Shown: positions 18,793 to 28,613, counted from the stretch's first letter. The stretch: 64,000 nt of DNA from Shimia marina (GCF_001458175.1 NZ_CYPW01000009.1:23769-87768), one strand, 5' to 3'. Notes: generated by a model not told the origin, from the letters alone. A program made the numbers and translations.

Positions 18793-19932
18793 ATGTATGC
18801 GCCCTATGCCTCAGATCCGGCACGCGCCAAGGGGCGGCGTTTTCCGGAAGAGGAAAGCAGTTTTCGGTCGTCTTTTCAAAGAGACCGGGATCGGATCATT
18901 CACGCCAGCGCGTTTCGGCGGCTCAAGCACAAAACACAGGTGTTTGTGGAGCATGAAGGCGATTATTTCCGCACCCGGCTGACCCATTCTATTGAGGTGG
19001 CGCAGGTGGCGCGCACCATTGCGGGCGCGCTTGGGCTCAATCAGGAGATCACGGAGGCCATTGCACTGGCACATGACCTTGGGCACACGCCTTTTGGCCA
19101 TACCGGTGAGGACGCACTGCATGCTTTGATGGCCCCATATGGGGGCTTTGATCACAACGCACAGGCCGTGCGGATTGTGACATCTCTGGAACGGCACTAC
19201 GCGGATTTTGATGGGCTGAACCTCACTTGGGAAACACTGGAAGGCATCGCCAAGCACAATGGGCCGGTGACAGGCGCGCTGCCCTATGCCTTGGCTGATT
19301 ACAATGCGGTGCATGATCTTGAGCTGCACACACATGCCAGTGCCGAGGCGCAGGTTGCGGCGCTGGCCGATGATGTGGCCTACAACAACCATGATCTGCA
19401 TGATGGTTTGCGCGCAGGTCTGTTTACGGAAGAGGAAATCTGCCATCTGCCCATCGTGGGAGAGGCCTTTGCCGAGGTGGACAGGATTTATCCCGGTTTA
19501 GAGCATATTCGCCGCCGTCATGAGGCCCTGCGCCTGGTGTTTGGCGTGATGGTCGGAGATGTGATCGACACATCACGCCAAAATCTGGCCGAAGTGGGTC
19601 CGCAATCCGTGGAAGAGTTGCGCGCCTGTGGCAGGCCCATGGTGCAGTTTTCCGCCGCGCTTTGGCAGGATCTCAAGCAGATCCGCGCGTTTTTGTTCAG
19701 CCGTATGTATCGTGCGCCTTCCGTGGTTGAGATGCGCAAGAAGGTGACTTTGGTGGTGGAAGAGCTGTTCCCGCTCTTTCTCAAAGACCCGATGTTGTTG
19801 CCAGAGCGTTGGCATCCGGATCTGGAGCATTGTCAGGATGAAACGGCGATTGCGCGCAAAGTGTCGGACTATATTTCCGGGATGACAGACCGATATGCGC
19901 TGCAGCAACATGCGCGGCTTGTTGGCGAGTAG
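18793..19932 (+). CDS. dgt: Deoxyguanosinetriphosphate triphosphohydrolase-like protein
   Basis: HD-domain dNTP triphosphohydrolase, 379 residues. Metal ligands are visible as H65 (TRLTHSIEVA), H94-D95 (ALAHDLGHTPFGH) and a later aspartate in DDVAYNNHD. RRLKHKTQVF before the first histidine is typical of the dGTPase group. It cleaves dNTPs to nucleoside and triphosphate, limiting the dNTP pool. It heads the dgt-argS-SPOR-nagZ-scpAB run seen in many Rhodobacterales, though the 75-base gap to argS may hold a separate promoter. Confidence 0.93.
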   Translation: MYAPYASDPARAKGRRFPEEESSFRSSFQRDRDRIIHASAFRRLKHKTQVFVEHEGDYFRTRLTHSIEVAQVARTIAGALGLNQEITEAIALAHDLGHTPFGHTGEDALHALMAPYGGFDHNAQAVRIVTSLERHYADFDGLNLTWETLEGIAKHNGPVTGALPYALADYNAVHDLELHTHASAEAQVAALADDVAYNNHDLHDGLRAGLFTEEEICHLPIVGEAFAEVDRIYPGLEHIRRRHEALRLVFGVMVGDVIDTSRQNLAEVGPQSVEELRACGRPMVQFSAALWQDLKQIRAFLFSRMYRAPSVVEMRKKVTLVVEELFPLFLKDPMLLPERWHPDLEHCQDETAIARKVSDYISGMTDRYALQQHARLVGE

Positions 19933-20007
19933 CGTTGACGTGGCGGATTAGGGTGGTAAACCAGCGCAAATCCAAAAAAGACCATAACACATACATAGGA
20001 CGGTCTG

Positions 20008-21753
20008 ATGAACCTGTTTTCCGAAATCCGCGCGCTTGTGATTGAGGCGCTGGAAGCGATGCAAGCCGAAGGCAAGCTGCCTGAAGGACTGGACTTTAAA
20101 AACGTGGCTGTTGAGCCGCCCCGCGATGCGTTGCATGGGGATATGGCCACCAATGCCGCGATGGTGCTGGCCAAACCTGCCAAGATGAAACCACGCGACA
20201 TTGCCGATGTGCTCGCAGGAAAGCTCGCCGAAGACGCACGTGTCTCTGTTGCGGAAGTCGCCGGTCCGGGCTTTTTGAACCTGCGGCTGGCACCGGTGCT
20301 GTGGCAAAATGTGATCAAGGCCGCGCTTGAGGCAGGGCAGGACTTTGGCCGCTCTGCCATGGGCGCAGATAAAAAGGTCAACGTTGAATATGTTTCTGCC
20401 AACCCCACCGGCCCACTGCATGTTGGGCACACCCGCGGTGCTGTGTTTGGGGATGCGCTGGCATCGCTGCTGGATTTTGTCGGCTATGATGTGACGCGGG
20501 AGTATTACATCAACGATGGGGGCGCGCAGGTGGATGTGCTCGCCCGGTCGTCTTACCTGCGGTATCTGGAGCAGCACGGGGAAACCGTTGAATTTCCAGA
20601 GGGCACCTATCCGGGGGATTACCTGATTGAGGTTGGCGAAAAGCTGAAGGCGCAATATGGCGACAAATTTGTCGGCCAGCCAGAAGAGGTTTGGCTGAAA
20701 GAGATCCGCGAATTTGCCACCGAAGCCATGATGGATCTGATCCGTGCCGACCTTAAGGCGTTGGGCGTGGAGATGGATGTGTTCTTCTCCGAAAAGTCGC
20801 TTTATGGTACCGGTCGCATCGAAGGAGCGCTGGAAACGCTTGAAAACAAAGGCTTGATCTACGAAGGCGTACTTGAGCCGCCAAAAGGCAAAAAGCCCGA
20901 AGACTGGGAGCCGCGTGAGCAGACCCTGTTCCGCTCCACAGACCATGGCGACGACGTGGACCGCCCTGTGAAGAAATCTGATGGCAGCTGGACCTATTTT
21001 GCGCCAGACATCGCTTATCACTATGACAAGGTCACCCGCGACTTTGACGCGCTGATCGATGTGTTTGGTGCCGATCATGGCGGCTATGTGAAACGCATGA
21101 AGGCCGCGGTTTCTGCGCTGTCAGATGGTCAGGTGCCTCTGGACATCAAGCTGACCCAGTTGGTGAAGCTCTTCAAAAACGGCGAGCCGTTCAAGATGTC
21201 CAAGCGGGCCGGAACATTTGTGACCCTGCGCGATGTTGTCGATCAGGTGGGGCCGGATGTGACCCGCTTTGTGATGCTGACCCGCAAAAACGATGCGCCG
21301 CTGGACTTTGATTTTGACAAGGTTCTGGAGCAATCTAAAGACAACCCTGTGTTCTATGTGCAATATGCCCATGCGCGGGTCTGTTCCGTGATCCGCAAAG
21401 CCGAGGCCGCTGGGATTTCCGTGGATGATAGCACATTGCTGGCTGCGGATCTGACCAAGCTGGACAGCGATGCGGAGATCAATGTGGCCAAGAAGGTTGC
21501 GGAATGGCCACGCCTTGTGGAGATTGCCGGACGCACCAATGAGCCGCACCGGATTGCCTTCTATCTATATGAATTGGCAAGCGAATTGCACAGCCACTAC
21601 AAGAAGGGTGATGAGGATCACAGCCTGCGCTTCCTGCAAGAAGGTGATGCGGCGGCGTCTCAGGCGAAAATCGGCCTCGCACGTGCCGTGGCCGTTGTTA
21701 TTTCCGCAGGTCTTGGTATTCTGGGTGTAACTCCGGCGCAAGAGATGCGCTAA
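20008..21753 (+). CDS. argS: Arginyl-tRNA synthetase
   Basis: Class I synthetase of 581 residues. The HIGH signature is [10 protein letters not shown] at about 132-141 and the KMSKS-like loop is [10 protein letters not shown] at about 395. The N-terminal additional domain for tRNA recognition and the C-terminal DALR anticodon domain ([11 protein letters not shown]) are both present, so the protein is complete. Start at ATG 20008 lacks a strong ribosome site (AGGA at 19997-20000 is the best). Followed after 89 bases by the SPOR gene. Confidence 0.96.
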   Translation: MNLFSEIRALVIEALEAMQAEGKLPEGLDFKNVAVEPPRDALHGDMATNAAMVLAKPAKMKPRDIADVLAGKLAEDARVSVAEVAGPGFLNLRLAPVLWQNVIKAALEAGQDFGRSAMGADKKVNVEYVSANPTGPLHVGHTRGAVFGDALASLLDFVGYDVTREYYINDGGAQVDVLARSSYLRYLEQHGETVEFPEGTYPGDYLIEVGEKLKAQYGDKFVGQPEEVWLKEIREFATEAMMDLIRADLKALGVEMDVFFSEKSLYGTGRIEGALETLENKGLIYEGVLEPPKGKKPEDWEPREQTLFRSTDHGDDVDRPVKKSDGSWTYFAPDIAYHYDKVTRDFDALIDVFGADHGGYVKRMKAAVSALSDGQVPLDIKLTQLVKLFKNGEPFKMSKRAGTFVTLRDVVDQVGPDVTRFVMLTRKNDAPLDFDFDKVLEQSKDNPVFYVQYAHARVCSVIRKAEAAGISVDDSTLLAADLTKLDSDAEINVAKKVAEWPRLVEIAGRTNEPHRIAFYLYELASELHSHYKKGDEDHSLRFLQEGDAAASQAKIGLARAVAVVISAGLGILGVTPAQEMR

Positions 21754-21842
21754 AGCTGCACGTTCGTCGGGGTTGAGGACAAGGCAAGACGACCCCGGCG
21801 ACACCGCTTCACAGCTGGTGGAAAACGGGCAGTGAGGCAAAA

Positions 21843-22862
21843 ATGGCAGAAATTCCGATGGGTGCGCCGCACGCACCCAAAGGCGAATCCCCGAATGCGG
21901 CGCTTCTTGTGAACCGAGCTGGCATGGTCATGTCTTTGGCGTTGGTCGCTGGAACATGTGTCTGGGGGTATAAAATTTTGTCCCGCGATGTCAGTGGCGT
22001 GCCAGTTGTGCGTGCGCTGGAAGGCCCGATGCGGGTGCAGCCCGAAGATCCGGGTGGGCGCCTTGCCGGGCATCAGGGGTTGATGGTCAATAAGGTTGCT
22101 GCCGATGGCAGCGCAGCTGGCCCAGCGGATCAGGTGATTGTTGCGCCGCCTCCGATTGCCATCACTGAGCGTGACATCGTGGATGCCTCCGCTGTGGAGG
22201 CCGCGGTTGTTGCTGCAGCGGCTGAGATCGCAGCGCAGGTGCCTGCGGTTGATAGCGAAACACTTGAGGTGGAGACGCCAGCCCCCATCGTGGCTCCTGA
22301 ACCTTTGGATGTAAGCGCGCCGCTGTCTGTCGAAGAGCTGGCGGCCCAACTGGCCGCAGGCGCCACGCCTCTGGAAGCGGTTGAAGCGACGGAAACGCAG
22401 CCCGTGCAGGCCTCTCTTTCTGTTCCAGAAAGCGAAACTGTCGCGGTGGACGCGCAACCAGCACCTCAGGTGCAGGGTGGCCTGAAGCGGTCGCTGCGCC
22501 CTGTCTTGCGCCCTGTATCCTTGTCGTCTGCCGCCTCCAGTCAGCAGATCGCCTCTATTGATGCCGCCGTTGGATCCGTTCTCAAAACGGCCGATCCTTC
22601 AACGATTCCTGCCGGCACGCGGCTTGTGCAACTGGGGGCCTATGAAAGCACGGAGATTGCCGAAAGAGAGTGGACGCGCTTGCAGACCCGGTTTGAGCCT
22701 TATCTCGGGGACAAAACGCGCGTGATTCAGAAGGCCAGCAGCGGTGGGCGTGTGTTCTATCGTTTGCGCGCCATGGGCTTTGATACCGTGAGTGATGCGC
22801 GGCGTTTGTGTTCTGCGCTGAAAGCGGAAAATGCGGATTGTATTCCGGTGACCACACGATGA
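21843..22862 (+). CDS. SPOR-domain membrane protein
   Basis: 339 residues: a short cytoplasmic N-terminus, one transmembrane helix (about 28-44), a long low-complexity periplasmic linker rich in A, P, E and V (about 60-240), and a C-terminal SPOR domain (about 257-337, starting RLVQLGAYES and ending near NADCIPV). SPOR domains bind glycan strands stripped of stem peptides at the division septum. The position just ahead of nagZ, with a four-base overlap, ties it to cell-wall metabolism. Not identifiable as FtsN specifically. Confidence 0.88.
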   Translation: MAEIPMGAPHAPKGESPNAALLVNRAGMVMSLALVAGTCVWGYKILSRDVSGVPVVRALEGPMRVQPEDPGGRLAGHQGLMVNKVAADGSAAGPADQVIVAPPPIAITERDIVDASAVEAAVVAAAAEIAAQVPAVDSETLEVETPAPIVAPEPLDVSAPLSVEELAAQLAAGATPLEAVEATETQPVQASLSVPESETVAVDAQPAPQVQGGLKRSLRPVLRPVSLSSAASSQQIASIDAAVGSVLKTADPSTIPAGTRLVQLGAYESTEIAEREWTRLQTRFEPYLGDKTRVIQKASSGGRVFYRLRAMGFDTVSDARRLCSALKAENADCIPVTTR

Positions 22863-23842
22863 GCGGTTTCTGCGCTGCCATTTTTGGCTGTGATGGTCTG
22901 CGTCTCAGTGAAGAAGAAAAGCAGTTTTTCAAGGATGTACAGCCGTTTGGCTTCATTCTGTTCGCTCGCAATATTGATACAGCGGATCAGGTAAAGGCCC
23001 TATGCGCGGAGTTGCGCGCGACCGTAGGGCATGAGGCTCCGATCCTGATTGATCAGGAAGGCGGGCGTGTGCAGCGGTTGCGCGCGCCTTTGGTGCGCGA
23101 TTGGTTGCCGCCTTTGGAGCAGGTGATGCAGGCTGGGGAAAAGGCCGAGCGAGCGATGTATCTGCGCTATCGCCTGATTGCGCATGAGCTTATGGCGCTT
23201 GGCATTGATGCCAATTGTGCGCCCATGGTGGATGTCGCGCGCGATGAGACACATCCGTTTTTGAAAAACCGCTGCTATGGCGCGGATCCTGCGTCGGTGG
23301 CACGGATCGGGCGCGCCGTGGCAGAGGGGCTATGGGATGGTGGCGTCTATCCCATCCTAAAGCACATGCCCGGACATGGGCGCGCGGTGGTGGACAGCCA
23401 CAAAGAGCCGCCACGGGTGACTGAATCACAAGCAGATCTGGAAGGCGATTTTGCACCGTTCCGCGCGCTCAATGACATGCCCATGGGAATGACAGCGCAT
23501 ATTGTTTTTGAAGCGTTAGATGACCGCCCCGCCACCATTTCAGATAAAATGATGCGCTTCATGCGGGATGATATTGGATTTGGTGGGCTGATCATGACCG
23601 ATGACATCGGCATGGAAGCCCTGAATGGAACCGTGGATCAGAGGGCGAAGGCCGCAATTGAGGCTGGGTGTGATGTGATTTTGCATTGCAACGGCAGTTT
23701 GGCAGAGCGCAAGGCTGTGGCAGAAGCCATTGGTGCGATGACCCCTGCAGCACAGGCGCGATCTGAGGCTGTGCTGGCGGCGCGTCGTGCGCCCAAGCCT
23801 GTTGACATTGAAGCGCTCGCCGAGGAACTTAAAGCGCTCTGA
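22859..23842 (+). CDS. nagZ: Beta-N-acetylhexosaminidase
   Basis: Cytoplasmic glycoside hydrolase family 3 enzyme, 327 residues, which removes GlcNAc from anhydro-muropeptides during cell-wall recycling. The family signature is KHMPGHGRAVVDSH (169-181), with D179 and H181 as the general acid/base pair, and the nucleophile is in MTDDIGM at about 253. The start overlaps the SPOR stop as ATGA, pointing to coupled translation. anmK, another recycling gene, lies elsewhere in this window at 59 kb. Confidence 0.95.
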   Translation: MSGFCAAIFGCDGLRLSEEEKQFFKDVQPFGFILFARNIDTADQVKALCAELRATVGHEAPILIDQEGGRVQRLRAPLVRDWLPPLEQVMQAGEKAERAMYLRYRLIAHELMALGIDANCAPMVDVARDETHPFLKNRCYGADPASVARIGRAVAEGLWDGGVYPILKHMPGHGRAVVDSHKEPPRVTESQADLEGDFAPFRALNDMPMGMTAHIVFEALDDRPATISDKMMRFMRDDIGFGGLIMTDDIGMEALNGTVDQRAKAAIEAGCDVILHCNGSLAERKAVAEAIGAMTPAAQARSEAVLAARRAPKPVDIEALAEELKAL

Positions 23843-23866
23843 CGGGGCGCTTTAAGGGCAGGGGGC

Positions 23867-24670
23867 ATGGCCGACACAGACCTTTTTGAAGACATGGAGA
23901 AGATGTCTGTCGCCGAACGAATGGCGGCGGAAGCTCTGATCGTGGATGTCGATGGGTTTGAAGGGCCACTGGATTTGTTGCTGACACTGTCGCGGACGCA
24001 GAAAGTGGATCTGCGCAAGATTTCCATTCTTGATCTGGCGCAACAGTATCTGAACTTTGTGGAACGTGCGAAGCGTCTGCGGCTGGAGCTGGCCGCGGAT
24101 TATCTGGTGATGGCGGCCTGGCTGGCCTTTCTGAAATCACGCCTGCTTTTGCCGCCGGATCCCACGGAAGAGGGGCCATCGGGTGAAGAGCTTGCGGCTC
24201 ATCTGGCCTTTCAGTTGGAACGCTTGCAGGCGATGCGGGATGCGGCCGCCAAATTGATGGCGCAAAATCGTCTGGGACGAGATTTTTTCGCGCGTGGCGT
24301 GCCTGAAAAGATGGAGCGCGTGCGCCGGGTGACATACACCGCAACGCTGCTGGATCTGATGCAGGGCTATGCCAGATTGCGCACGCGGGATGAATTCCGT
24401 CCTTTCATCATGGACCGAGACTCGGTGTTTACCATGGAAGAAGCGCTGGAGCGTATGCGCGGGTTGATCGGGTTTGCGGGCACATGGACCGATATTCTGA
24501 GTTATTTACCAGATGGCTGGGAGAATGATCCCAAGAAGCGCAGATCCGCAACGGCGGCCACTTTTGCAGCCTCGCTGGAGCTTGCCAAAGAAGGCAAGGT
24601 CTTCATTCGGCAGAGCGAGACCTTTGCGCCAATTGAAGTTCGTAAGAGGGATGGCCGAGATGAGCGATGA
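23867..24670 (+). CDS. scpA: Segregation and condensation protein A
   Basis: Kleisin subunit of the SMC-ScpAB condensin, 267 residues. The kleisin N-terminal motif FEGPLDLLLTL at about 31-41 is clear, followed by DLAQQYLNF and the LVMAAWLAFLKSRLLLP helix. It acts in chromosome compaction and segregation. It follows nagZ by 24 bases and overlaps scpB, so the genes are co-transcribed. Confidence 0.93.
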   Translation: MADTDLFEDMEKMSVAERMAAEALIVDVDGFEGPLDLLLTLSRTQKVDLRKISILDLAQQYLNFVERAKRLRLELAADYLVMAAWLAFLKSRLLLPPDPTEEGPSGEELAAHLAFQLERLQAMRDAAAKLMAQNRLGRDFFARGVPEKMERVRRVTYTATLLDLMQGYARLRTRDEFRPFIMDRDSVFTMEEALERMRGLIGFAGTWTDILSYLPDGWENDPKKRRSATAATFAASLELAKEGKVFIRQSETFAPIEVRKRDGRDER

Positions 24671-25364
24671 CGTGACGCCGGTTGAAGAGGACACGGTTGC
24701 GCAAGGCGGTCACGCGCCGGAGGAAAGCCTGTTTGAAGCGCCACCATTGGCGGAGCAGGAGCGCATGTGTGAGGCGATCCTTTTTGCCAGCGCGGAACCG
24801 GTGAGTGTCAGGGAACTGAACGACCGGATGCCGCATGGGGCGGATGCGGCAGAGGCGCTGGTGCATCTGCGCAAACGCTATGAAGGGCGGGGCGTGCATG
24901 TTGTGAAAGTGGGGGATGCCTGGGCGATGCGCACGGCACCTGATCTTGGCTTTCTGATGCAGAAGGAAACCGTTGAAACGCGTAAGCTGTCCCGTGCGGC
25001 CATCGAAACGCTTGCCATCATTGCCTATCATCAGCCGGTCACACGCGCCGAAATCGAAGAAATCCGCGGTGTGAGTGTGAGCCGCGGTACGGTGGACCAA
25101 TTGCTTGAGATGGAATGGATCCGGTTTGGACGTCGCAAGATGACGCCGGGCCGCCCGGTGACTTTTGTGGTGACGCCGGTATTTCTGGATCATTTTGGGC
25201 TGGCCAGTGCGCGTGATTTGCCGGGGCTCAAAGAGTTGCGGGCTGCCGGTCTCTTGGAGAACCGTCCACCGCCGGGAACGATTCCACTTGGCGTTAAATC
25301 GGACGAAGAAGAAGACGAAGTGCTGGATCTGAGCGACGGGCAACCGGAGCTTTTTGAAGATTGA
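24660..25364 (+). CDS. scpB: Segregation and condensation protein B
   Basis: Winged-helix partner of ScpA, 234 residues. Core motifs: CEAILFASAEPVS, RKLSRAAIETLAIIAYHQPV and the second helix EIRGVSVSRGTVDQLLE. ATG 24660 is preferred over ATG 24651 because GAGGG (24646-24650) abuts the earlier codon but sits nine bases before the later one; this gives an 11-base overlap with scpA. The C-terminus is an acidic tail (SDEEEDEVLDL). In many relatives tatA follows scpB; here it does not. Confidence 0.92.
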   Translation: MSDDVTPVEEDTVAQGGHAPEESLFEAPPLAEQERMCEAILFASAEPVSVRELNDRMPHGADAAEALVHLRKRYEGRGVHVVKVGDAWAMRTAPDLGFLMQKETVETRKLSRAAIETLAIIAYHQPVTRAEIEEIRGVSVSRGTVDQLLEMEWIRFGRRKMTPGRPVTFVVTPVFLDHFGLASARDLPGLKELRAAGLLENRPPPGTIPLGVKSDEEEDEVLDLSDGQPELFED

Positions 25365-25458
25365 CGCGCTTGACTATTGAACACAGATTGGTGTTTGGGT
25401 CTTAATATTGGCGCAATTGTCGCTTACATGAACGCCTTGAGAGAATGGAGCGCGCTCA

Positions 25459-25671
25459 ATGAATGCCAATCAGATTGTGAACATGATCACCCGCCAAATC
25501 ATCCGCCGTTTGGTCAATGGTGGCATCAACGCTGGGTTTAAGGCGATGTCCAATCGCGGAAAATCTGGCCAGAACACCCCCAATGAGCAAGCGCAGAGCA
25601 ATACGCCACAGCCGCAAGCGAAGCAAGCCAAACAGGCGATGCGCGCGATGCGCCGTATGAACAAATTCTGA
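25459..25671 (+). CDS. Small basic protein of unknown function
   Basis: 70 residues. The N-terminal half is an amphipathic helix-like segment (NQIVNMITRQIIRRLVNGG), the middle is Q/N/S-rich, and the C-terminus is basic and methionine-rich (AMRAMRRMNKF). There is no signal peptide. GGAG at 25447-25450 lies ahead of the ATG. The codon pattern is like that of the neighbours, supporting a real gene. It takes the spot where tatA would be expected after scpB but does not resemble TatA (no FG hinge, no hydrophobic helix). Confidence 0.65.
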   Translation: MNANQIVNMITRQIIRRLVNGGINAGFKAMSNRGKSGQNTPNEQAQSNTPQPQAKQAKQAMRAMRRMNKF

Positions 25672-25696
25672 AGGATTAGTACTGCCTCAAGGCTGC

Positions 25697-26773
25697 TTAG
25701 GTCGCCTTGAAATGTTTGCTAAGCTTCAGGCCCTGACCCTGATAATTGGATGCGATGCCTGCGCCATAGAGCTGTTCTGGCACTTCTGACATGCGCTCAT
25801 AGACCAGACGGCCAACAACCTGCCCATGCTCCAGCACAAAGGGTGCCTCATGGCAGCGCACTTCGAGCACACCACGTGATCCGCTGCCCCCGACGGCATC
25901 GTGGCCAAAGCCGGGATCAAAGAAACCAGCGTAGTGCACACGGAACTCGCCGACCATGGCAAGGAATGGCGCCATTTCCGCCGCGTAGGCTGGGGGTATG
26001 TGCACCGCTTCGCGGCTCACCAGAATATAGAAGGCGCCGGGATCAAGGATGATTTTGCCGTCTGAGGCGTGCAGCTCTTCCCAATACTCCGCAGGGTCGT
26101 AATACCCGATATTGTCCAGATCGATGACGCCAGTATGGGGTTTAGCACGATAGCCCACCAGAGTTCCGGACTGCGGCTTTAGATCGACGGAAAACCCCAG
26201 ACCGTCATCAATCACGGCCTCTCCGTCCACAAGCGGTGAGCGGTCGTGCAGGACGCGCAGATCGGCGTCTGTCAGAATGCTCTGCCCCTTGCGAAAGCGT
26301 ATTTGGTTCAGGCGCATGCCGGGGCGTACAAGCACAGAGAAGCTGCGCGGGCAAATTTCCGCATAAAGCGGGCCAGTATAGCCCGGCGCGATTCGATCAA
26401 ATTCTGTGCCACCGTCGGTGATGGTGCGCGTCAGGAGATCCAGACGCCCCGTCGAGCTTTTGGCATTTGCGACGGCTTGCACATCTTGAGGCAGTGCAAG
26501 GCTTTCCATCAAGGGCACCACATAGACGCAGCCCTTTTCCAGAACTGCCCCATTGGTCAGATCAATGCGGTGCATTTCGAATTCGGATAGGCGATCTTTT
26601 ACAGAGCGTTCCTGCCCCGCAAGGAAGGAGGCGCGCACGCGGTAGGCCACAGTCCCAAGACGCAGATCAAGCGATGCGGGTTGAACCTGACCTTCTGCAA
26701 CCGGTTGATCTACAGAGATTTCACCAGATTGCAGCATGGTTTCAATGGTTTGGCTGGGCAATACGCCAGTCAT
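25697..26773 (-). CDS. 2'-deoxycytidine 5'-triphosphate deaminase, long two-domain form
   Basis: 358 residues, about twice the standard Dcd length, as in the alphaproteobacterial DCD family. It converts dCTP to dUTP, supplying dTMP synthesis. The N-terminal half contains VQPASLDLRLG and ANAKSSTGRLDL (a dCTP-deaminase/dUTPase core signature), and a second related half contains HYAGFFDPGFGHD and EVRCHEAPFVLEHGQ, which mirror the C-terminal part of Dcd. Start at 26773 follows GGAGG; an upstream reading from 26818 runs into the tRNA terminator and is rejected. Followed on the minus strand by a short hairpin at its own stop. Confidence 0.88.
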   Translation of the reverse strand: MTGVLPSQTIETMLQSGEISVDQPVAEGQVQPASLDLRLGTVAYRVRASFLAGQERSVKDRLSEFEMHRIDLTNGAVLEKGCVYVVPLMESLALPQDVQAVANAKSSTGRLDLLTRTITDGGTEFDRIAPGYTGPLYAEICPRSFSVLVRPGMRLNQIRFRKGQSILTDADLRVLHDRSPLVDGEAVIDDGLGFSVDLKPQSGTLVGYRAKPHTGVIDLDNIGYYDPAEYWEELHASDGKIILDPGAFYILVSREAVHIPPAYAAEMAPFLAMVGEFRVHYAGFFDPGFGHDAVGGSGSRGVLEVRCHEAPFVLEHGQVVGRLVYERMSEVPEQLYGAGIASNYQGQGLKLSKHFKAT

Positions 26774-26791
26774 CGCGGTCCTCCAGAATAC

Positions 26792-26829
26792 AAAAAACGC
26801 CCGGGCCTTTCGGCACACGGGCGGTTTTT
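26792..26829 (-). terminator. Terminator downstream of tRNA-Pro
   Basis: Strong hairpin (CGCCCG/CGGGCG outer stem, GCC-GAAA-GGC tip) with a six-T run on the minus strand, starting three bases after the encoded CCA. It separates the tRNA from the deaminase gene. Confidence 0.85.
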
Positions 26830-26831
26830 AA

Positions 26832-26908
26832 TGGTCGGGCTAGCAGGACTCGAACCTGCGACCTTCCGTCCCCCAGACGGACGCGCTACCAGGCTGCGCC
26901 ATAGCCCG
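26832..26908 (-). tRNA. tRNA-Pro (anticodon GGG)
   Basis: A 77-base cloverleaf including encoded CCA. Acceptor CGGGCTA pairs with TAGCCCG; the anticodon stem TCCGT/ACGGA encloses loop CTGGGGG, giving anticodon GGG; the T-arm is GCAGG-TTCGAAT-CCTGC. It reads proline codons CCC and CCU. Confidence 0.96.
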
Positions 26909-26924
26909 ACGATGGGCTTTTCAT

Positions 26925-26952
26925 AACCTAAATGCGGGCGGGAGCAAGTCAA
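26925..26952 (-). promoter_or_regulatory. Predicted promoter of tRNA-Pro
   Basis: On the minus strand, TTGACT (26947-26952) and TAGGTT (26925-26930) are separated by 16 bases, and the tRNA begins 17 bases below the -10. The -10 hexamer is the same as in the gcv promoter. Confidence 0.6.
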
Positions 26953-26983
26953 AAATGACATCTTTCTACGACACTTGCGTCGA

Positions 26984-28231
26984 TCAGCTTGCTTTGGCGT
27001 GCAGCGCCTCCAGACGGGCGAGAAGTTCAGCTGCGCGGCTTTTATCTGCGTCGGCCACGCGCGCTGGCGCACTGAATACCATTAGGAACTCGTCGCGTTT
27101 GATTTCTTGATCGGCGAGGTCCTGCGCGGTGCGTTTTGGAGCTTGTGGTGCGGGCACGTCTGTTTGCTGAGCGCTGGACGCCTCCGGCATCACCGTTGGC
27201 TCTGGGGCAGGGGAGAGTGGTTCGGCAGGTGGCTCCGCGCCAGTCTCGATATCGCTTTGCAAAGCAGTTTCGCTGGGCGCTGGCGGCTCCGTGATCGACA
27301 TTGACTCTGTAGGTGGCGCTGTTGGTTCCTGTGGCGCTGCAGTGTCCGATGGAGGCGTGAGCGCGTTGGATGCCTCGGTCTGAGCTGCATCGCCCTGCGC
27401 CGCTGGAGCTTCTTCAGTGGCGACAGGCGGGATATCTTGTACCGCAGTGTTAGGCTCAGTTTGAGATGGAGGCGCCGCAGTATCTGGTTGGGGCGGTGTC
27501 TCTTGTGGTTCTTGAGCCGCTGCAAAAAGATCTTCCATCACAGGTGCAGGTTGCTGCTCCATGGATGGCGTATCTTCCTGTTGCGCATTCAAATCAGAGG
27601 GAAGGTCTGCGCTCTGTTCCTCTGCAACCTCAGTGGCTTTGGGTTGAGGTTCGGACAGCTCTGGCGCGTCTGCAGCTGGGCTTGCTTCATACTGAAGCGT
27701 CTCTTCAGACGGCGTGATAGCTGGGTCAGTCGCAAGGTCCTCGTCAACCGGGGCCGTATCCGCGACATGTTCCTGATCTGCAATGGCATCCTGCTCAGAA
27801 TCGACCTCATCTTCAGCCGGAAGATCCTGGGCTTCTGGAGCTGGCGCTTCAGAAGCGGACTGCTCTTGGGCTGCAACTTCGATGTCTGAAGGCTCGTCCG
27901 CTGCGACAGGCTCCGCCTGCGCTTCGATGGTATCCTTGGCTTTCGGAGCTGGCGCATCAAGAGGTTGTGACATGGCGGAGACATGCTTCACGCCTTTGTC
28001 ACGCAGAAGCTGCTGCGCCTCTTTGATAGGCATGCCATCTTCATGCAGCAGTTTGCGAATGCCGCCGAGAAGTTCCATGTCTTGTGGGCGATAATATCGA
28101 CGCCCACCTGCACGTTTCACGGGTTTCACCTGAGAAAATTTGCTTTCCCAGAAACGCAGGACATGGGTCTGCACACCGAGCCAATCAGCGACTTCGCTGA
28201 TGGTTCGAAAAGCCTCCCGAGATTTCGCCAT
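26984..28231 (-). CDS. MerR-family regulator with long acidic, proline-rich tail
   Basis: 415 residues. The first 85 are a MerR winged helix ([19 protein letters not shown], then [19 protein letters not shown]). Residues about 95-370 are a low-complexity stretch of A, P, E, Q, T and S with no predicted fold, and the last 45 are a basic-acidic helical segment ([16 protein letters not shown]). No metal or drug-binding domain is visible. The gene follows ihfA by 15 bases, a placement usual in Rhodobacterales. Its targets are unknown. The tail length is likely to vary between species. Confidence 0.85.
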   Translation of the reverse strand: MAKSREAFRTISEVADWLGVQTHVLRFWESKFSQVKPVKRAGGRRYYRPQDMELLGGIRKLLHEDGMPIKEAQQLLRDKGVKHVSAMSQPLDAPAPKAKDTIEAQAEPVAADEPSDIEVAAQEQSASEAPAPEAQDLPAEDEVDSEQDAIADQEHVADTAPVDEDLATDPAITPSEETLQYEASPAADAPELSEPQPKATEVAEEQSADLPSDLNAQQEDTPSMEQQPAPVMEDLFAAAQEPQETPPQPDTAAPPSQTEPNTAVQDIPPVATEEAPAAQGDAAQTEASNALTPPSDTAAPQEPTAPPTESMSITEPPAPSETALQSDIETGAEPPAEPLSPAPEPTVMPEASSAQQTDVPAPQAPKRTAQDLADQEIKRDEFLMVFSAPARVADADKSRAAELLARLEALHAKAS

Positions 28232-28246
28232 GGGCTATGTATCGCC

Positions 28247-28549
28247 TTATTTTTTGTTGCCAGCGGCAACACGGTCTTTCATGAGATGTGACGGCCGGAA
28301 TGTCAAAACGCGACGCGGGTTAATCGGAACCTCTTCGCCGGTCTTGGGGTTGCGACCCACACGTGCGGCTTTGTCTCGCACGCTGAAGGTTCCAAAAGAG
28401 GAAATCTTGACTTGTTCGCCACTGACAAGCGCGTCGGACATGTGCATGAGTACGCTTTCCACAAGTTGTGCGGAATCGTTGCGAGACAATCCAACTTCGC
28501 GGAACACCGCTTCGCTGAGATCCATTCGAGTCAATGTCTTGGCAGTCAT
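28247..28549 (-). CDS. ihfA: Integration host factor subunit alpha
   Basis: DNA-bending HU/IHF-fold subunit of 100 residues. Family features are [12 protein letters not shown] at the start and the beta-arm region [12 protein letters not shown] with the proline that intercalates DNA. The reading could be extended 13 codons upstream, but ATG 28549 follows a G-rich ribosome site and begins at the conserved N-terminus. It has its own predicted promoter and is read together with the MerR-like gene. Confidence 0.95.
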   Translation of the reverse strand: MTAKTLTRMDLSEAVFREVGLSRNDSAQLVESVLMHMSDALVSGEQVKISSFGTFSVRDKAARVGRNPKTGEEVPINPRRVLTFRPSHLMKDRVAAGNKK

Positions 28550-28583
28550 ACGTTCCCCCCTGTCACCGGTGTTTCGTTCAAAA

Positions 28584-28613
28584 AGCATAGAAGCAACACA
28601 ATTTATAAGTCAA
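28584..28613 (-). promoter_or_regulatory. Predicted promoter of ihfA
   Basis: On the minus strand TTGACT (28608-28613), an 18-base AT-rich spacer and TATGCT (28584-28589). It lies in the 139-base gap between fabH and ihfA. Confidence 0.5.

Noticed and set aside
19948..21078. 376-codon open frame antisense to argS
   Set aside because: Shadow of a certain gene; no start signal or domain.
25687..25710. TCAAGGC/GCCTTGA hairpin between the 70-residue gene and dCTP deaminase as a terminator
   Set aside because: Only seven pairs, a ten-base loop, no T-run, and it overlaps the deaminase stop codon.
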